A stretch of DNA of 64,000 nucleotides, taken from assembly GCA_020342235.1 (NCBI GenBank), contig CP073213.1:2119008-2183007 (forward strand), in the 5' to 3' direction. Within the stretch, counting starts at the first letter, position 1. The number at the start of each line of letters is the position of its first letter. The notes under the pieces were generated by a model that had not been told where the DNA came from, made no database searches, and worked only from the letters and a program-made list of their open reading frames with translations. This DNA is from Saccharomycopsis phalli (lineage: Eukaryota; Ascomycota; Saccharomycetes; Ascoideales; Saccharomycopsidaceae). This document shows positions 1-10,789 of the stretch, piece by piece. The position numbers were made by a program, and so were the translations under genes.

Positions 1-272
1 AAGTCAATTAGAGTAAATAGCATGGCACAGTAGGAACATGTCTGGTTGCGAGAACCGATCAACACTCGCAAGACCAAGATCCACATTTGCGATTTTCAAT
101 ACACTGTGTTTGAGCCTCCTGATCCAGTCGACGATACCTCGACACGCATGTGGGTAATATCAAGACTAAATCGCGAATACATGAAAATCCCGAGGGTCAA
201 CAAGCGGTGCTGCCATGAATAAACAAGCGTACTGCCAATGAAACATTATCGCGACACCTTTACCACACCAGA

Positions 273-1343
273 CTACTCCTCTCGCCAGTTAATCCACACT
301 TGGTCTGTACGGAATCTCTGCAGACACACCGTCTCCTTCATATCTTGGACATGGTCACCTGTCCGGTAGCTCAACAACCCTGCATGGGCAATCATAATGC
401 CATTATCAATACAAAACCGTTCGTCAGTAGCATAGACCCGGCCGTCGCGATCTCTGGCCATGATTGCCATCATTTCCTGCAAGCGCTCATTACAGCCCAC
501 GCCTCCTACAATAAGAACCTGGTTCGAGTCAACATGAGCCATGGCCCGTTCGGTGATTTCCACCAACATCGAGAAGAGACACTCCTGGAGACTGAAGCAC
601 AAATCCTGGGGAGTGTACTTCCCCTGATGGTCGTTCTTGGCCACGTTCTCAATGTGCTCTAGAATGCCACTCAAACTGAGATCCATGCCCTTGACGGTGT
701 ATGGGAGCTGCAAGAACTTGTCTGGAGCCAGCAATCCCTTTCTGGCCAAGAGCTCGATGTTGTACCCCGGACTTGGGTCGTTTGGAATCTTCAACAACCG
801 CGCAAATCGGTCAAGGCAGTTTCCAATGGCAATGTCCAACGTCTCGCCAAAGATCCGGTACTTCTGCCTCGAATACGCAATCACCTGGGTGTTTCCCCCA
901 CTCACATACAACACCACCGGGTTCGAAGCCCCGGTGATCTCTCTCCCCATTTCAATGTGGCCAATGCAGTGGTTCACGCCCACCATTGGAATGTCATACA
1001 ATTGCGACAATGTCCGAGCGACTATGACAACCGCATTTAGCGGGGCGCCCATTCCCGGACCCCGAGTGAAGCAAATGACGTCAATGTCGGAAAGGGCCAA
1101 TTTAGCCTCATCGAGCGCCCGCTTGACGAGCCGCACGATCCAGTTCCGATGGTGACGGGCGGTATCCCGAGGCAAAAATCCTTCTCCAGGAGGCGTGGTG
1201 TAGGTGTCTCTGATGTTGGCTAGAACCTCTGCGTTTGTGTTCTGGCTTATATCGGAGTCTGCCTTGTGCCGCACAATGCCCACACCAAGCTTATTGGCGG
1301 AGCCTTCGAGCCCCAACGCGATGTATGGTGCGGTTCTTGTCAT
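273..1343 (-). CDS. KAE1: KEOPS complex tRNA N6-threonylcarbamoyladenosine synthase Kae1
   Basis: Kae1/TsaD/Qri7-family protein of 356 aa, the catalytic subunit of KEOPS, which transfers threonylcarbamoyl to A37 of ANN-decoding tRNAs in cytosol and nucleus. Seen: the metal-binding motif [11 protein letters not shown] (His125, His129), the ASKHA-fold segment [63 protein letters not shown], and a C-terminal [13 protein letters not shown] with the metal-binding Asp. Start: the frame stays open 52 codons further upstream, but [18 protein letters not shown] matches the family N-terminus, so the ATG at 1343 is chosen. No mitochondrial leader is visible, which favours Kae1 over Qri7. It is transcribed in the same direction as the small membrane-protein gene upstream. 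Function is confident from family conservation. Confidence 0.95.
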   Translation of the reverse strand: MTRTAPYIALGLEGSANKLGVGIVRHKADSDISQNTNAEVLANIRDTYTTPPGEGFLPRDTARHHRNWIVRLVKRALDEAKLALSDIDVICFTRGPGMGAPLNAVVIVARTLSQLYDIPMVGVNHCIGHIEMGREITGASNPVVLYVSGGNTQVIAYSRQKYRIFGETLDIAIGNCLDRFARLLKIPNDPSPGYNIELLARKGLLAPDKFLQLPYTVKGMDLSLSGILEHIENVAKNDHQGKYTPQDLCFSLQECLFSMLVEITERAMAHVDSNQVLIVGGVGCNERLQEMMAIMARDRDGRVYATDERFCIDNGIMIAHAGLLSYRTGDHVQDMKETVCLQRFRTDQVWINWREE

Positions 1344-1545
1344 GAAGATGACAAGACGGGATGGAAAAAAGTAGAGATAAATTATCACGTGACACGCGAT
1401 GTGATCTGGAACGTGATTGATGTGGTGAAATTTCAGCATCACATGACCTCCGCCAAGTTGGCCTACACCGAGTAACAACACATGTATTAACAAATGCAAC
1501 CGCTAAACACACCCAGACCAATCTCTGGCCACAATATATGCTACA

Positions 1546-1914
1546 CTAAGGCCTTGGGGCACTTGGAGATACCGCAAAAGTGATTGGCTCAAGCGGAATA
1601 TCCATCTGGTTCGAGCCTTGATTGACAGCAGCCGAGCCGCCTGGCCGAGGTGTTTGGAGATTCTGCCCGACGGCCTCACTGTAAAACGGATTCCCGTTGT
1701 ATGACGTGTGCACTGTATTCAAGTCACCCTGGGATCCTCCATTGTGATAGTATGACACCGGATGCTGGTTGCGCTTTCTGTACGGCGTGTGGCTGTTTGA
1801 CGGATTATATATCAAGACCGCCGAGGCGATCATGCCGATAATGAAGAACGCCAACAAGATATATAGCTCTAGCGAAAAGGTTAGGTTGAATGTCTTACTA
1901 TCAAAGATGCCCAT
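1546..1914 (-). CDS. small single-pass membrane protein, hypothetical
   Basis: A 122-aa reading frame starting MGIFDSKTFN. Residues about 15-37 (LELYILLAFFIIGMIASAVL) form one clear transmembrane helix. It is followed by a basic stretch (YRKRNQ) and a polar Gly/Asn/Ser/Pro-rich tail, so a short lumenal N-terminus with a cytosolic tail is likely by the positive-inside rule. Start: the frame extends upstream through non-ATG codons, and the first ATG is at 1914. That leaves 94 bp to the SEC12 start on the other strand, a plausible divergent promoter. I do not recognise the family. An upstream extension of the SEC12 frame overlaps this gene and is judged non-coding. A real gene is likely but not certain. 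Confidence 0.6.
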   Translation of the reverse strand: MGIFDSKTFNLTFSLELYILLAFFIIGMIASAVLIYNPSNSHTPYRKRNQHPVSYYHNGGSQGDLNTVHTSYNGNPFYSEAVGQNLQTPRPGGSAAVNQGSNQMDIPLEPITFAVSPSAPRP

Positions 1915-2008
1915 TGTGTATGGCAGTGACAAAATTCAATTTCCACTGTACAGCCTCAGCGGCCGGGTAACCGCAGCATATGGCGAGAGGCTGCTGACGT
2001 TTCATGTC

Positions 2009-3184
2009 ATGTCTTTCAACTCGTTGGACCATACAGTGGAGTACCCGGTTTTCGGTGCCGGGTATGTGAGCGACGACACGTTTGTGGTGTCTGGAGGCGG
2101 CGGGGAGGGTCGCCACGGTATACCCAACGTGGTGGACTTGTTCCAGATCGTTGACAAGTCGCAAGAGGAGTCTGAGAAATTGCCCGAATTGTTGCGGACC
2201 AAGGCCCTTAAAAAGCTCGACGAGTGGACGTTTGAGAAAGGCGCCACTGACGCGCCAATGAGCTTGGGAGTTCTGGGCCAGGATGTTTTTATTGGGTGTA
2301 ATGATGCCAAGAGCATTGTCGAATCGAGCAGCCTGAACAGAAGCTTGAGGCGGTTTGCTGTGGAGGAAACGCGGCTCAGCAAAAAGTCCGAGTTGGACGT
2401 TGTTGGCGGACCTGCAGATGTGTATATAAAAAAAGTAGAAATTGCTAACGACGGCACAGTGGTATTGTTGGACTCCAGTAGCAAGAGCAAGATGCTAGGA
2501 GTGGATTTTGCAGGAAAGCTGCGGCTTCGCGTGGTGGGAGAGGGCGAAATCAAGGATTTCAGCGTGAATCCATTCAAGAAAAGCTTGGAGGTTGCATACA
2601 TTTCCAGAGAGGCGATCCATGTGACGAAGGCGGATTCCGGAAAAACGAGCGAAGAAGTGCTCAAGATCAACGCGTACAAGCCGAAAATGACAGTTCTTTC
2701 GCGATTAGTGTACCTTGACGAGTCGCACGTGTTGGTGGTTGGGTCACTTAGCAAGGAGAAAAAGGTGTTTGCGCTCGTGTACTCTGTCGCAGAAAACAAG
2801 GTGGTGCACCAGCAGATCCTTGTGAGCAACACCAAGAGCGCAAATTCGCTAGACTACAGGCAGTTTACGAGCGAAAAGGGACATGGTCTCTTGGCATTGG
2901 CGACGAGCAACGTGGCAATTGTGCTCTTTGACGTTGATTTGGCCAACTTCCGGCTTCGCCAGTTGTACCAGTTTGACAGTGTCCACACGTTTGCCATGAC
3001 CAACATCAAAATCTCGCCGGAGATGTCGTCGATTGTGAGCGTGAGTGCAGCAAACACCATCAACGTCATCGAGTTGCCGGAGTCCGAGCAGGACCTTTTG
3101 AAGTTGGGGCAGTCCAGCCAGTGGGGCATCATTGTATTTGTGATTATCCTCTTGTTGGCGTTGCTCCTTAGACAGGTGGTCTGA
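2009..3184 (+). CDS. SEC12: Sec12-like guanine nucleotide exchange factor for Sar1
   Basis: 391-aa WD40/beta-propeller protein ending in a single transmembrane helix (WGIIVFVIILLLALLLRQVV), as in the ER-resident Sec12 family, which activates the GTPase Sar1 to start COPII vesicle assembly. The diagnostic N-terminal blade is clear: EYPVFGAGYVSDDTFVVSGGGGEG followed by HGIPN, the conserved GGGG-x-GIPN loop of Sec12 that binds K+ and contacts Sar1. Start: the open frame runs back to 1769 but from a TTG. The ATG at 2009 (MSFNSLDHTVEYPVFG) puts the conserved blade at the N-terminus as in relatives and clears the divergent gene on the other strand. There is almost no lumenal domain after the membrane helix, shorter than in S. 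cerevisiae Sec12. A Sed4-type paralogue is a less likely alternative. Confidence 0.88.
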   Translation: MSFNSLDHTVEYPVFGAGYVSDDTFVVSGGGGEGRHGIPNVVDLFQIVDKSQEESEKLPELLRTKALKKLDEWTFEKGATDAPMSLGVLGQDVFIGCNDAKSIVESSSLNRSLRRFAVEETRLSKKSELDVVGGPADVYIKKVEIANDGTVVLLDSSSKSKMLGVDFAGKLRLRVVGEGEIKDFSVNPFKKSLEVAYISREAIHVTKADSGKTSEEVLKINAYKPKMTVLSRLVYLDESHVLVVGSLSKEKKVFALVYSVAENKVVHQQILVSNTKSANSLDYRQFTSEKGHGLLALATSNVAIVLFDVDLANFRLRQLYQFDSVHTFAMTNIKISPEMSSIVSVSAANTINVIELPESEQDLLKLGQSSQWGIIVFVIILLLALLLRQVV

Positions 3185-4735
3185 TGGTGCTTGTGGTTAC
3201 AGCTCAGCTGGCTAGCTCATTGCCGTTGGGAGGCCCCTGGATATTTCTCCTTATGTAATAACATCCTATACTTGACATGACAATTGCACCCTGAAGAGCG
3301 TAGCGACTTTTCCTGCAATGTCCAATGAATACTACCGGCACATATTTCAAAAACTCCTTTTCTTGCACCCTACACCGGCCATTCTGACGTTTCCACCACT
3401 GGGACATTGACTAATCATTAATCAGCAGCGTATAGCTCAACATATTGATCTACAGCCGGATATAACATGAGCAAGGCTTGGAATTAGCCTGCGGGTTTAG
3501 ATGCAGTGGCAGGTATATTGTAGGCCGATCACTGAAGATTACACAACAGCACTGTGGCCAGAACATCATTGGCGTGTGTGAGGCTGAATATTACGAGAGG
3601 AAAACTGTAAACAAGAGACTTAAACCAGGAAGATTGACGTGAAGGCGGTACCGGAGTCAAGAGGACGGTACGCTTGACTTCTGCGTTAATCGGTAATGGT
3701 GCGTTAACTTCTACGCAAGATCAAACTTTATTTATTAGATTAGCCAACCAGAAATGGTTTCAACAGAATATTTGTCGCCGTGAAAATATCAATGGAATAG
3801 TAATGAATATTAGGAAATATTAATGGAATATTAATGGGATAGCAATGGGATATCAATGGGATATCAATGGGATATCAATGGGATATCAATGGGATATCAA
3901 TGGGATATCAATGGGCTATTAATTGAATATTAATTGAATTATGGAACATCAATTGGATTCCCCAAGTATATCCAGACTCCTCTGAGAAACATAACCTACT
4001 ACCCTTGATAACGTCTGATCATTTATTTGGACATATCTATATACTTGCCGACTCATGCGGATTTCACAGTGTATAACCATTTCCAAACCAGGATACCGCA
4101 CGGTTTGACACCTTCTGATTGATAAGGAGATTTGGCGGGTACCCCAAAATATTCCAAAAGAAGTAAACCAAAGGAGAAATGGAAAATTCCTTAAATAATA
4201 CGTTCAAGTATAATGACTAGTCATTAACAGAGACGCATTGGTAGGTAGCCAGACCAATTAGATTGGCCAAGCCAGACCAATTAGCTTGAGCCAAGCCGGA
4301 TCAAGCAACCGGAGAATGTGACCAACCAAGCATCCAGAGAATGTGACCAACACAGTATTGGAACCGCCAGGGTCTTATTTTCATTGACACCTTAAAACGG
4401 ACTGGTTCCAAGCCACTGAATGCCCAATTGCATTTTCGCATCCCTATTGCATTTTCTAGGCAATCCAAACCACCTTAAAGTCCCAAACTCTAATCAAGCG
4501 ATCGGCAGCTTGTCATCATTGGCAGACAAAATGGAATGGGACAGTGCCACCATTTTGCTGTTTTTCCGAGATTACCTGGCATTGAACCACCAGTGTCCCA
4601 CCATCAAACAAAACCGTCCGTTTGATACCAGAAAATGACCGATGCGCTGGGCATTCCCAAACCTTGCCAAGTCACGCCGGCCATCGGCTGGTATATACAA
4701 AATGCATTACTGTTTCTGTATTGTAACCCTGTAGT
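3185..4735. other. intergenic region between convergent SEC12 and zinc-finger genes
   Basis: 1.55 kb between two 3' ends with no supportable gene. Open frames here are short, lack family resemblance and start at poor sites. It contains an 11-bp tandem array (listed separately) and, at about 4240-4340, imperfect duplications of short blocks (GCCAGACCAATTAG and AGAATGTGACCAAC, each seen twice). Confidence 0.6.
3849..3914. repeat. 11-bp tandem array (GATATCAATGG)n
   Basis: Six near-perfect head-to-tail copies of GATATCAATGG, flanked on both sides by degenerate ATTAATGGAAT-type variants extending to about 3780 and 3950. The period of 11 is not a multiple of 3 and lies in a gene-free stretch, so it is a non-coding minisatellite. 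Confidence 0.9.
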
Positions 4736-5473
4736 CTATAGTAGCCGCTTCTTTTTCATGCTGCGATTGAACCTGCTATCGGGGTTCTCGTGGCATAGCC
4801 GAATGTGGCGCAACAAACTGTCCTTTCTGGGAAACACCTTGGAGCAGTGCGGCTTCATCTGGTCGCACACAAACTTGCCCGAGGCACACTCGTTTTCCGA
4901 GGAAACCCCGTGGATGGCCTGTAAATGGCGTCGGAGTTCGGCCCGTCGAGGAAGCCCAACGTACTTCCAGGCACAATCGTTGAAAGAGCATTTGTGCGGT
5001 CGGGTGCTCTCCAAATTGTAGTAGTCCAAGTGCTGGACAAAGTCCATCAATGTCTTGAACGTCTCCGCGCAGTGGGAGCACTTGAACGAGCCCTTTTTCA
5101 CGTTGCTGGCCATGGCCTTGTCCCAGAGCCTAGCACGCTTCAACTGCTGCTCAATAGTGATGTCTGGTGGAGCAAACGGAAACTGCACTGTGTCCTTGGC
5201 AATGTAGTGGTTGTTGATACGGTAATTCTTGAGATCCGTGTTGTCCAAAAGAGGACGCCCGGCAAACGCCAACGACTCTGTCAGAATTTGCACCACGGGC
5301 ATTGTCTGGGGCATCAGCTGGAGCTGGTAAAAGTCCAGAAAGCCTCTCAGGAGCACGTCGTGGCAATAGTAGCTTTTGTCTTCGAGAGCAATCTGGCTGC
5401 TGTTGGGTTGGTAGTAGCTCAACTCCTCCTGGCTCGGGTGGATCATCTCGTGATCGTAAATTGGTCTCATCAT
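4736..5473 (-). CDS. C2H2 zinc-finger protein, probable transcription factor
   Basis: 245-aa protein with three C-terminal zinc fingers: FKCSHC...H (residues about 132-152), a longer HKCSFNDCAWKYVG...RRHLQAIHG finger, and KFVCDQMKPHCSKVFPRKDSLLRHIRLCH. A basic tail (SMKKKRLL) follows, usable as a nuclear signal. The first 120 residues are Tyr/Gln/Asn/Pro-rich without a recognised domain, as in many fungal activation regions. Start: the frame extends five codons upstream from a GTG, and the tandem ATG ATG at 5473 is used. I cannot assign an orthologue. The 1.9-kb gene-free upstream region fits a heavily regulated transcription-factor gene. DNA binding is inferred from the fingers; the targets are unknown. 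Confidence 0.85.
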   Translation of the reverse strand: MMRPIYDHEMIHPSQEELSYYQPNSSQIALEDKSYYCHDVLLRGFLDFYQLQLMPQTMPVVQILTESLAFAGRPLLDNTDLKNYRINNHYIAKDTVQFPFAPPDITIEQQLKRARLWDKAMASNVKKGSFKCSHCAETFKTLMDFVQHLDYYNLESTRPHKCSFNDCAWKYVGLPRRAELRRHLQAIHGVSSENECASGKFVCDQMKPHCSKVFPRKDSLLRHIRLCHENPDSRFNRSMKKKRLL

Positions 5474-7384
5474 TTGTGGTATTATCACTTGCTGGTTGTC
5501 TAGCAGATTGCAAAATAAATGTAAACCATAGCCGGGAATCCTAGAGTTTTATATGCACCACAATCATGTGCAGAGACAGGCCTCCAACCAACTTGTGTCA
5601 GACAATGCATGTCATCTCCGGCACTACCATTTACAGAAACGCCAAATCAGTGCACTAGCTTGTCGTTGAGGGCCCAAACGCCGCTCGAATATAGTGGATA
5701 AAACCTAGTCGATAACGCGACCTGTGGGACAAACGCACGATGACGCGCCGCTCAAGATTGCCCTCTGTACGTACGTTAGCACCTGGGTATTATAGCGAAT
5801 GATCCTTTAAATGCCTGCGTGTGCCAATCACTTTCAAATCCCACGGGATATCATATGATGCCCCATGCATCGCCACGCGGGGTGTCAAAACAGAGAATCT
5901 GCCCCGCCCCCAGCCACCTGGAACCCTTGCCCTGGCCCTGGCCATTTATCCATCAGCTCCAACAGAAGCATGTCTCAAGTGGTGTACATGCATCCAGCGT
6001 GTCCCAGCCAACTGTGGGACCACAAACGCATAATCGTGTATAAACATGCAGTCGGATCGACTTGGGTCCACCATCACCGGCAAATCCCTGGGCTTTTATT
6101 CCACTCACCGGCTTTTATTTCCACGCAAAAATATCCGCAGTTGATCGCTTATGCTCCCAACTCGGATGCGACCGTCATAGTGAGTGCTATTCGCCTTGTC
6201 AGTACCCTCACGCCGCACTTCTAGAATACCGCAAGGTCCAGGCGCTATGCCTCCGCGGGGGAACTACATATGATGGTTTGAACATGAGTTCGGCCGGGTA
6301 TTTAATTATGGGCACTGGCGCGCAAAAGGCGGTGACTAGCCAGTGATTTGGCCCGATTCGGCCTTGTCGCTGGGCCATTGAGAACGTACCCCGGCATCAA
6401 TTAATCATTGCTCATAATCTGGCACCAATATGCTTCTTTTCTTATAATGGCGTGCCATTCTTTTGATCTCAAGGAACGTTCCACGTAGAATGCTGTAGCC
6501 ATGTGGCCTAATGTAGGAGTTTTTTTTTTTTTTTTGCTTTTGTGTCTCTTTTTTTTTTTTTTTTTTTTTTTTGTTGTATTTGTATCTTTTGATTTCTGTT
6601 TATTGTTTGATTTCCATTTATTTTGTATTTCATTTGTATTAATTACTGATGAGCGCAGGATGAATCAGCAATGCCAGTTGCACCTCAATTAATTTGCAAA
6701 GGCAGGTTCACTGAGGATTTGTCAAAGGGACCAACTGCCACATGAAAAATAATTCTACATGCATTCGCTTAGAAATTTTCCAGAATAGTTTACACTGCGC
6801 ATTACGGAAACAATTGCAAACCATATCGGCACGCACAAACTATACTAGTCATACATGGCATCTCATCTCAGTTTAGACCATACATTTTTAATGGGATATT
6901 TGCTGCTAATTTCAAGGCAACAGATTAAAGTTTCAAACTTTATGTGCCTTGAGCATGGGCGAGTGTAAAAATCATATGATCTGGGCAAGTTTACAATGTA
7001 AAATATAACGAGACTTTTGAGCTTGAAGACGCAATCAACAACATCTCTGGTGGTAATTTCAGGTAGAGCACTTGTAAGCCGCTTACCAGCATTCTTGGAC
7101 CCCCGAGAAACCCCCAGCACCCACCAGAAAATCCCCAAACCCAACAGTTCAATCACTTGACCCTTTGGCGGGACACTGGTTCTTTTCTTTTTACTACAGT
7201 AAGATCATGCCTATACTTGGACCGCGTCTCTTCTGCGGGAGCTTGGAATAGGCCGACCTGCGCACTTGATGCCTGATTTCACATGAAAACTTTTATTTCG
7301 CCTCAAACAGTCATACAAAAATACATACTACCCACAAGAGCATCGTCATTAGAAGTGGCTCAAGTAATCAGCGTCGGGGTTCCA
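5474..7384. other. long upstream region of the zinc-finger gene / downstream of TUB1
   Basis: 1.9 kb without a supportable gene. Several overlapping short frames at 5.8-6.35 kb on the + strand and one at 6.86-7.16 kb on the - strand show no recognisable domain. A long T-tract interrupted only by a few bases lies at about 6519-6571. Most of this is probably promoter and 5' UTR of the zinc-finger gene, plus the 3' UTR of alpha-tubulin near 7.3 kb. Confidence 0.55.
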
Positions 7385-8695
7385 TTAGTACTCGTCCATC
7401 TGTTCTTCGCCCACCTCTTGATAATCGCGGATTAAAGCGGCCAAGTCCTCTCTCGCCTCACCAAACTCGCCTTCCTCCATTCCTTCGCCGACATACCAGT
7501 GTACAAACGCCCGTTTTCTAAACATCAAGTCGAACTTGTGCCCGAGTCGCTCCCAGGACTCGGCGATTGAGGTCAGGTTAGCGAGCATGCATACTGCGCG
7601 ATCGGACGCAGACAAGTCACCCTTGGGGACAAATCCCGGGGCCTTGCTGCAGATGCCGACCTTGAACCCGGTTGGGCACCAGTCCACAAGCTGGACCCTG
7701 CTTTTGATGTGCTGGATCGCAGCTTGGACGTCACGTGTCACAACGTCGCCGCGGTAAAGGAGGCAGACTGCCATGTACTTGCCCGCGGCAGCATCGCATT
7801 TGACCATTTGGCTGCTCTTTTCTAAGCAGGCGGCTGTGATTTCTGCGACGCTGTTGGAGACATGGTGCAGGTTGGCAGCGCTGACGACCGGCGCATAGCT
7901 AATGAGCGGGAAGTGCATTCTTGGAAACGGCACCAAGTTGGTCTGGAACTCGTTGAGATCGACGTTCAAGGGGCCCTGGAACCGAAGTGACGCGGTAACC
8001 GACAGCTGGACCTGGCTGATGAGGCGGTTGAGGTTGTCCATGCCCGGCCGGGCGACCCCCAAGTGCATGCGGCAGATGTCGTAGATGGCCTCGTTGTCGA
8101 CCATGAACGTGCAGTCTGCCTGGGTCGAGTGCGTAGCAAGCACCGCGTTGTACGGCTCGACCACCGACGTCAGCACCTGTGGCGCAGGGTGCACAGCAAA
8201 TTCCAATTTGGTCTTTTTGCCAAACTCCTCTGCGACGCGGTCCAACAACAACGACCCAAACCCGGACCCCGTCCCGCCGCCAATGCTGTGCGTCACCAAG
8301 AACCCCTGGAGCCCCTCGCTCTGCTCCGCCAACTTGCGCACGCGCTCCATTGTGGTTTCCAACATTGCCTGCCCCACGGTGTAGTGCCCACGTGCATAGT
8401 TGTTGGCAGCGTCCTCGCTGCCGCTGAGCAACTGGTTTGGGTGGAACAACTGCAGGAACGCGCTTGTTTGTATCTCGTCAATGACGCCAGGTTCCAAGTC
8501 CACAAACACTGCACGTGGCACGTATTTCCCTGTACCGGTTTCGGCGAAAAACGTCTCGTAGCCGTCGCTAAGCGTGGCCAGTGGCTCCAAGTATCCGTCC
8601 GGCTGGATCCCGTGCTCCAAGCAGTAGAGTTCCCAGCAGCTGCTGCCAATCTGGCAGCCTGCCTGGCCGATGTTGATGCTGACGACTTCTCTCAT
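7385..8695 (-). CDS. TUB1: alpha-tubulin
   Basis: 436-aa tubulin. It is alpha rather than beta or gamma from [56 protein letters not shown] (with the alpha-specific catalytic Glu that drives GTP hydrolysis on beta), [23 protein letters not shown] and a C-terminal Tyr (EEQMDEY). The GTP-binding signature [10 protein letters not shown] is intact. Start: the ATG at 8695 gives the canonical MREV N-terminus; a longer frame upstream is a shadow of the dynein gene. Three CTG codons are informative: codon 175 (PQV-x-TSVVEP) and codon 231 (QVQ-x-SVTASL) sit where alpha-tubulins have Ser, and codon 81 (AF-x-QLFHP) where a polar residue is usual. This indicates CTG is read as Ser. The sequence is somewhat divergent around residues 38-50. 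Confidence 0.96.
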   Translation of the reverse strand: MREVVSINIGQAGCQIGSSCWELYCLEHGIQPDGYLEPLATLSDGYETFFAETGTGKYVPRAVFVDLEPGVIDEIQTSAFLQLFHPNQLLSGSEDAANNYARGHYTVGQAMLETTMERVRKLAEQSEGLQGFLVTHSIGGGTGSGFGSLLLDRVAEEFGKKTKLEFAVHPAPQVLTSVVEPYNAVLATHSTQADCTFMVDNEAIYDICRMHLGVARPGMDNLNRLISQVQLSVTASLRFQGPLNVDLNEFQTNLVPFPRMHFPLISYAPVVSAANLHHVSNSVAEITAACLEKSSQMVKCDAAAGKYMAVCLLYRGDVVTRDVQAAIQHIKSRVQLVDWCPTGFKVGICSKAPGFVPKGDLSASDRAVCMLANLTSIAESWERLGHKFDLMFRKRAFVHWYVGEGMEEGEFGEAREDLAALIRDYQEVGEEQMDEY

Positions 8696-8786
8696 GGTGC
8701 AAAAACCCCACGCCGCCCGGCTCAGCTTGGGTGCATGCCCGGGTAACCACGAGTCTTTGGTGGAGAAATGTTGATGCCATGGGCAG
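8696..8786. promoter_or_regulatory. 91-bp divergent promoter between TUB1 and dynein intermediate chain
   Basis: The start codons of alpha-tubulin (- strand, 8695) and the dynein intermediate chain (+ strand, 8787) are only 91 bp apart, head to head, so promoter elements and 5' UTRs must be shared or overlapping. It is GC-rich with no evident TATA box. Both products are microtubule components, so co-expression is plausible but inferred. Confidence 0.7.
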
Positions 8787-10727
8787 ATGCTGAGTCGACG
8801 CGAGGAGATTGAGGCGAAGCGATTGAAGCTCCAGCGGCTCCGGCAGCAGCGGCAGCAGCGCGAGTTGCGCGAAAAGAGCCACGATCCGCTTTCGAGGTCG
8901 CCGGACAGGTTTTTGTCGCCGGACAGGTTGGTGTCGCTGGATAAGTTGATGTCTCCGGACAAGTTGATTGATGAGTTGATTTCTGATACTTCGCGGCAGA
9001 GTATTGATGTGGAGAAGCAGCCGACTGAAAAGTTTGGGTTGGAAAAGTTTGGACTGGAGAAGCAGCCGACTGAAAAGTTTGGGCTGGTGGAAAAGTCTGA
9101 GTTGGTGGAGAAACCAAAGTACGTGACTGTTGGCATTCAGACGGAAGATGGGTCCAAGAGCGAGGTGCGTGAGGTGTACGACAAGTCTGTACAGACGGAT
9201 TTTCGGCTTCAGGCGGCGGAACTGAAGGCGGAAGAGGAGCGGAAGATGCTCCGTGACTTGGAACGGCGGATCCGGCTGGAGTTGGAAGTGCGTGATGAGA
9301 GAGATGAAAAGGAGAGTGGGAGTGAAGAGGAGAGTGAGGAGGAGGAGGAGGAGGAGGAGGAGAAGAAGAAGAAGGAGGAGAAGGAAGACGACACTACTGG
9401 ATTGCAGAACAAGCAGTCCGACTTCTTTGAATTACAATCCACCAACCCTCCTGACGACGCATTGGCAGGCTTTTTCCGCAACTCGTTCCGCTTGGTGAAC
9501 CGCGCGCTCCAAGAAGACGACTCCCGGCTACTAAAAAACTACGGCGCCGTGGTGAGCGAAAACACCGTCCCTGAGGACGAGCCGGCGCATTTGGCACTTG
9601 TCGACGGCCGGAGCATCTTCAACGACAACTTCTGCGACCAGCGGTCGGTGAACGGCCTTGATTGGAGCGGGATCCACCGGGAGTTGGTGGTAGGAGCATA
9701 CGGGGCCAGAGGGCAGGAGTCCGGCCGGGTGAACGAGTTCCACGATTCAGACAGCTTTGACCAGTCGGCAGTGCTAGTGTGGAACCTCAACTACACCAGC
9801 AACTTGCCCGAGTACAAGTTCAAAGCCACCACCGAGATCGTGGCGGTGGCATTCAACCAGGAAAACCCGTGCTTGATCTACGGAGGCGGATACAACGGCA
9901 AGGTGTTCTCCTGGGACACCCGAGTCGGCCGCGAAACTCCGAGCATGACCAGCGGCGAGTTCAACCACACGGGAGCAGTGTACTCGTTGAGGCACCAGCG
10001 GGAACGGCGTACGAGCCACGACGCCAGCGTGCTCATCAGCTGCTCGACCGACGGCTCGCTCTGCTCATGGCCACCTTACAACATCAAGGCGCCCATTGGC
10101 AAGCCGATCCACTTGAAGCCGCCCGCGTCGCTCCTTTCCCGCTACGACGTGCTCACGCCCACGTGCTTGGCTCACAGCGTCGCTGGGCCGTTGGTCGGCT
10201 GTGAGGACGGCCGAATATACAAGTTGCGCGACTGGAACATCTACAACCCCAATGTCTCGGGCAAGTCGGCTGCGATCCAGAGCATCTTTGAGGGCCATCG
10301 GTATAGTCCCGTGACCAGCGTCGACTACCACCCGCTTGAGGAGTACGGCAGCTTGTTTCTCACCAGCGGCTTTGACTGGTCCATCAAGTTGTGGCGGAAC
10401 GACATCGTGGCTGCCGACGACGAGCTCGTGCCGCCAGTGCTTGAAATCCCGCGCGACGACGCCGTCATGTGCGCCAAGTGGCGGCCAAACTCCATAGGCC
10501 AGTTTGCAGCAGTCGGCGGCAGCGGCAGCTTGGAGTTGTTTGATCTTACCATCAGCACAGTGTCGCCAGTGGCTTCTCAGGGCGGCTCTGGGCCGTTGTT
10601 TAATGTGGTATTTGGCGACAGCGGAGGTATGGTGGCCACTGGTGGTGCTGACGGGCACGTGAATGTGTATAGGATTGAGGATCGTGGTGAGGTCGACGAG
10701 GAGAAGATGAAGAGTTTGGTGGGGTAG
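8787..10727 (+). CDS. PAC11: cytoplasmic dynein intermediate chain (Pac11-like)
   Basis: 646-aa protein with dynein intermediate-chain architecture. The N-terminal charged helix ([17 protein letters not shown]) is the p150/dynactin- and Nudel-binding type. Two QT motifs, VGIQTE (about residue 114) and KSVQTD (about 132), match dynein light chain LC8/Dyn2 binding sites. A coiled, highly acidic segment (Glu-rich, about 178-200) precedes a C-terminal WD40 propeller from about 250 ([67 protein letters not shown]) that binds the heavy chain. Codon 2 is CTG, so the start is probably Met-Ser. It drives nuclear positioning through the dynein motor. The divergent pairing with alpha-tubulin is notable. 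Confidence 0.9.
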   Translation: MLSRREEIEAKRLKLQRLRQQRQQRELREKSHDPLSRSPDRFLSPDRLVSLDKLMSPDKLIDELISDTSRQSIDVEKQPTEKFGLEKFGLEKQPTEKFGLVEKSELVEKPKYVTVGIQTEDGSKSEVREVYDKSVQTDFRLQAAELKAEEERKMLRDLERRIRLELEVRDERDEKESGSEEESEEEEEEEEEKKKKEEKEDDTTGLQNKQSDFFELQSTNPPDDALAGFFRNSFRLVNRALQEDDSRLLKNYGAVVSENTVPEDEPAHLALVDGRSIFNDNFCDQRSVNGLDWSGIHRELVVGAYGARGQESGRVNEFHDSDSFDQSAVLVWNLNYTSNLPEYKFKATTEIVAVAFNQENPCLIYGGGYNGKVFSWDTRVGRETPSMTSGEFNHTGAVYSLRHQRERRTSHDASVLISCSTDGSLCSWPPYNIKAPIGKPIHLKPPASLLSRYDVLTPTCLAHSVAGPLVGCEDGRIYKLRDWNIYNPNVSGKSAAIQSIFEGHRYSPVTSVDYHPLEEYGSLFLTSGFDWSIKLWRNDIVAADDELVPPVLEIPRDDAVMCAKWRPNSIGQFAAVGGSGSLELFDLTISTVSPVASQGGSGPLFNVVFGDSGGMVATGGADGHVNVYRIEDRGEVDEEKMKSLVG

Positions 10728-10789
10728 GAGTACGGGTGCGTGTAGTGTAATAGTGGATGTAATGCGACGGAGAAAGTATTTATGAATTG

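Noticed and set aside
1344-1499. 52-codon N-terminal extension of KAE1
   Set aside because: Low-conservation sequence; the family starts at the [15 protein letters not shown] position.
1769-2008. Extension of the SEC12 reading frame upstream by 80 codons
   Set aside because: It starts at TTG, overlaps the divergent membrane-protein gene, and the family N-terminus fits the ATG at 2009.
5819-6346. Several overlapping frames upstream of the zinc-finger gene
   Set aside because: Three frames compete over the same bases, none has a domain or signal, and the region is expected to be promoter.
7385-8695. First impression of gamma-tubulin
   Set aside because: [44 protein letters not shown] and the terminal Tyr are alpha-tubulin features.
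8063-8746. 227-codon frame opposite alpha-tubulin
   Set aside because: Antisense shadow of a conserved gene with strong codon bias.
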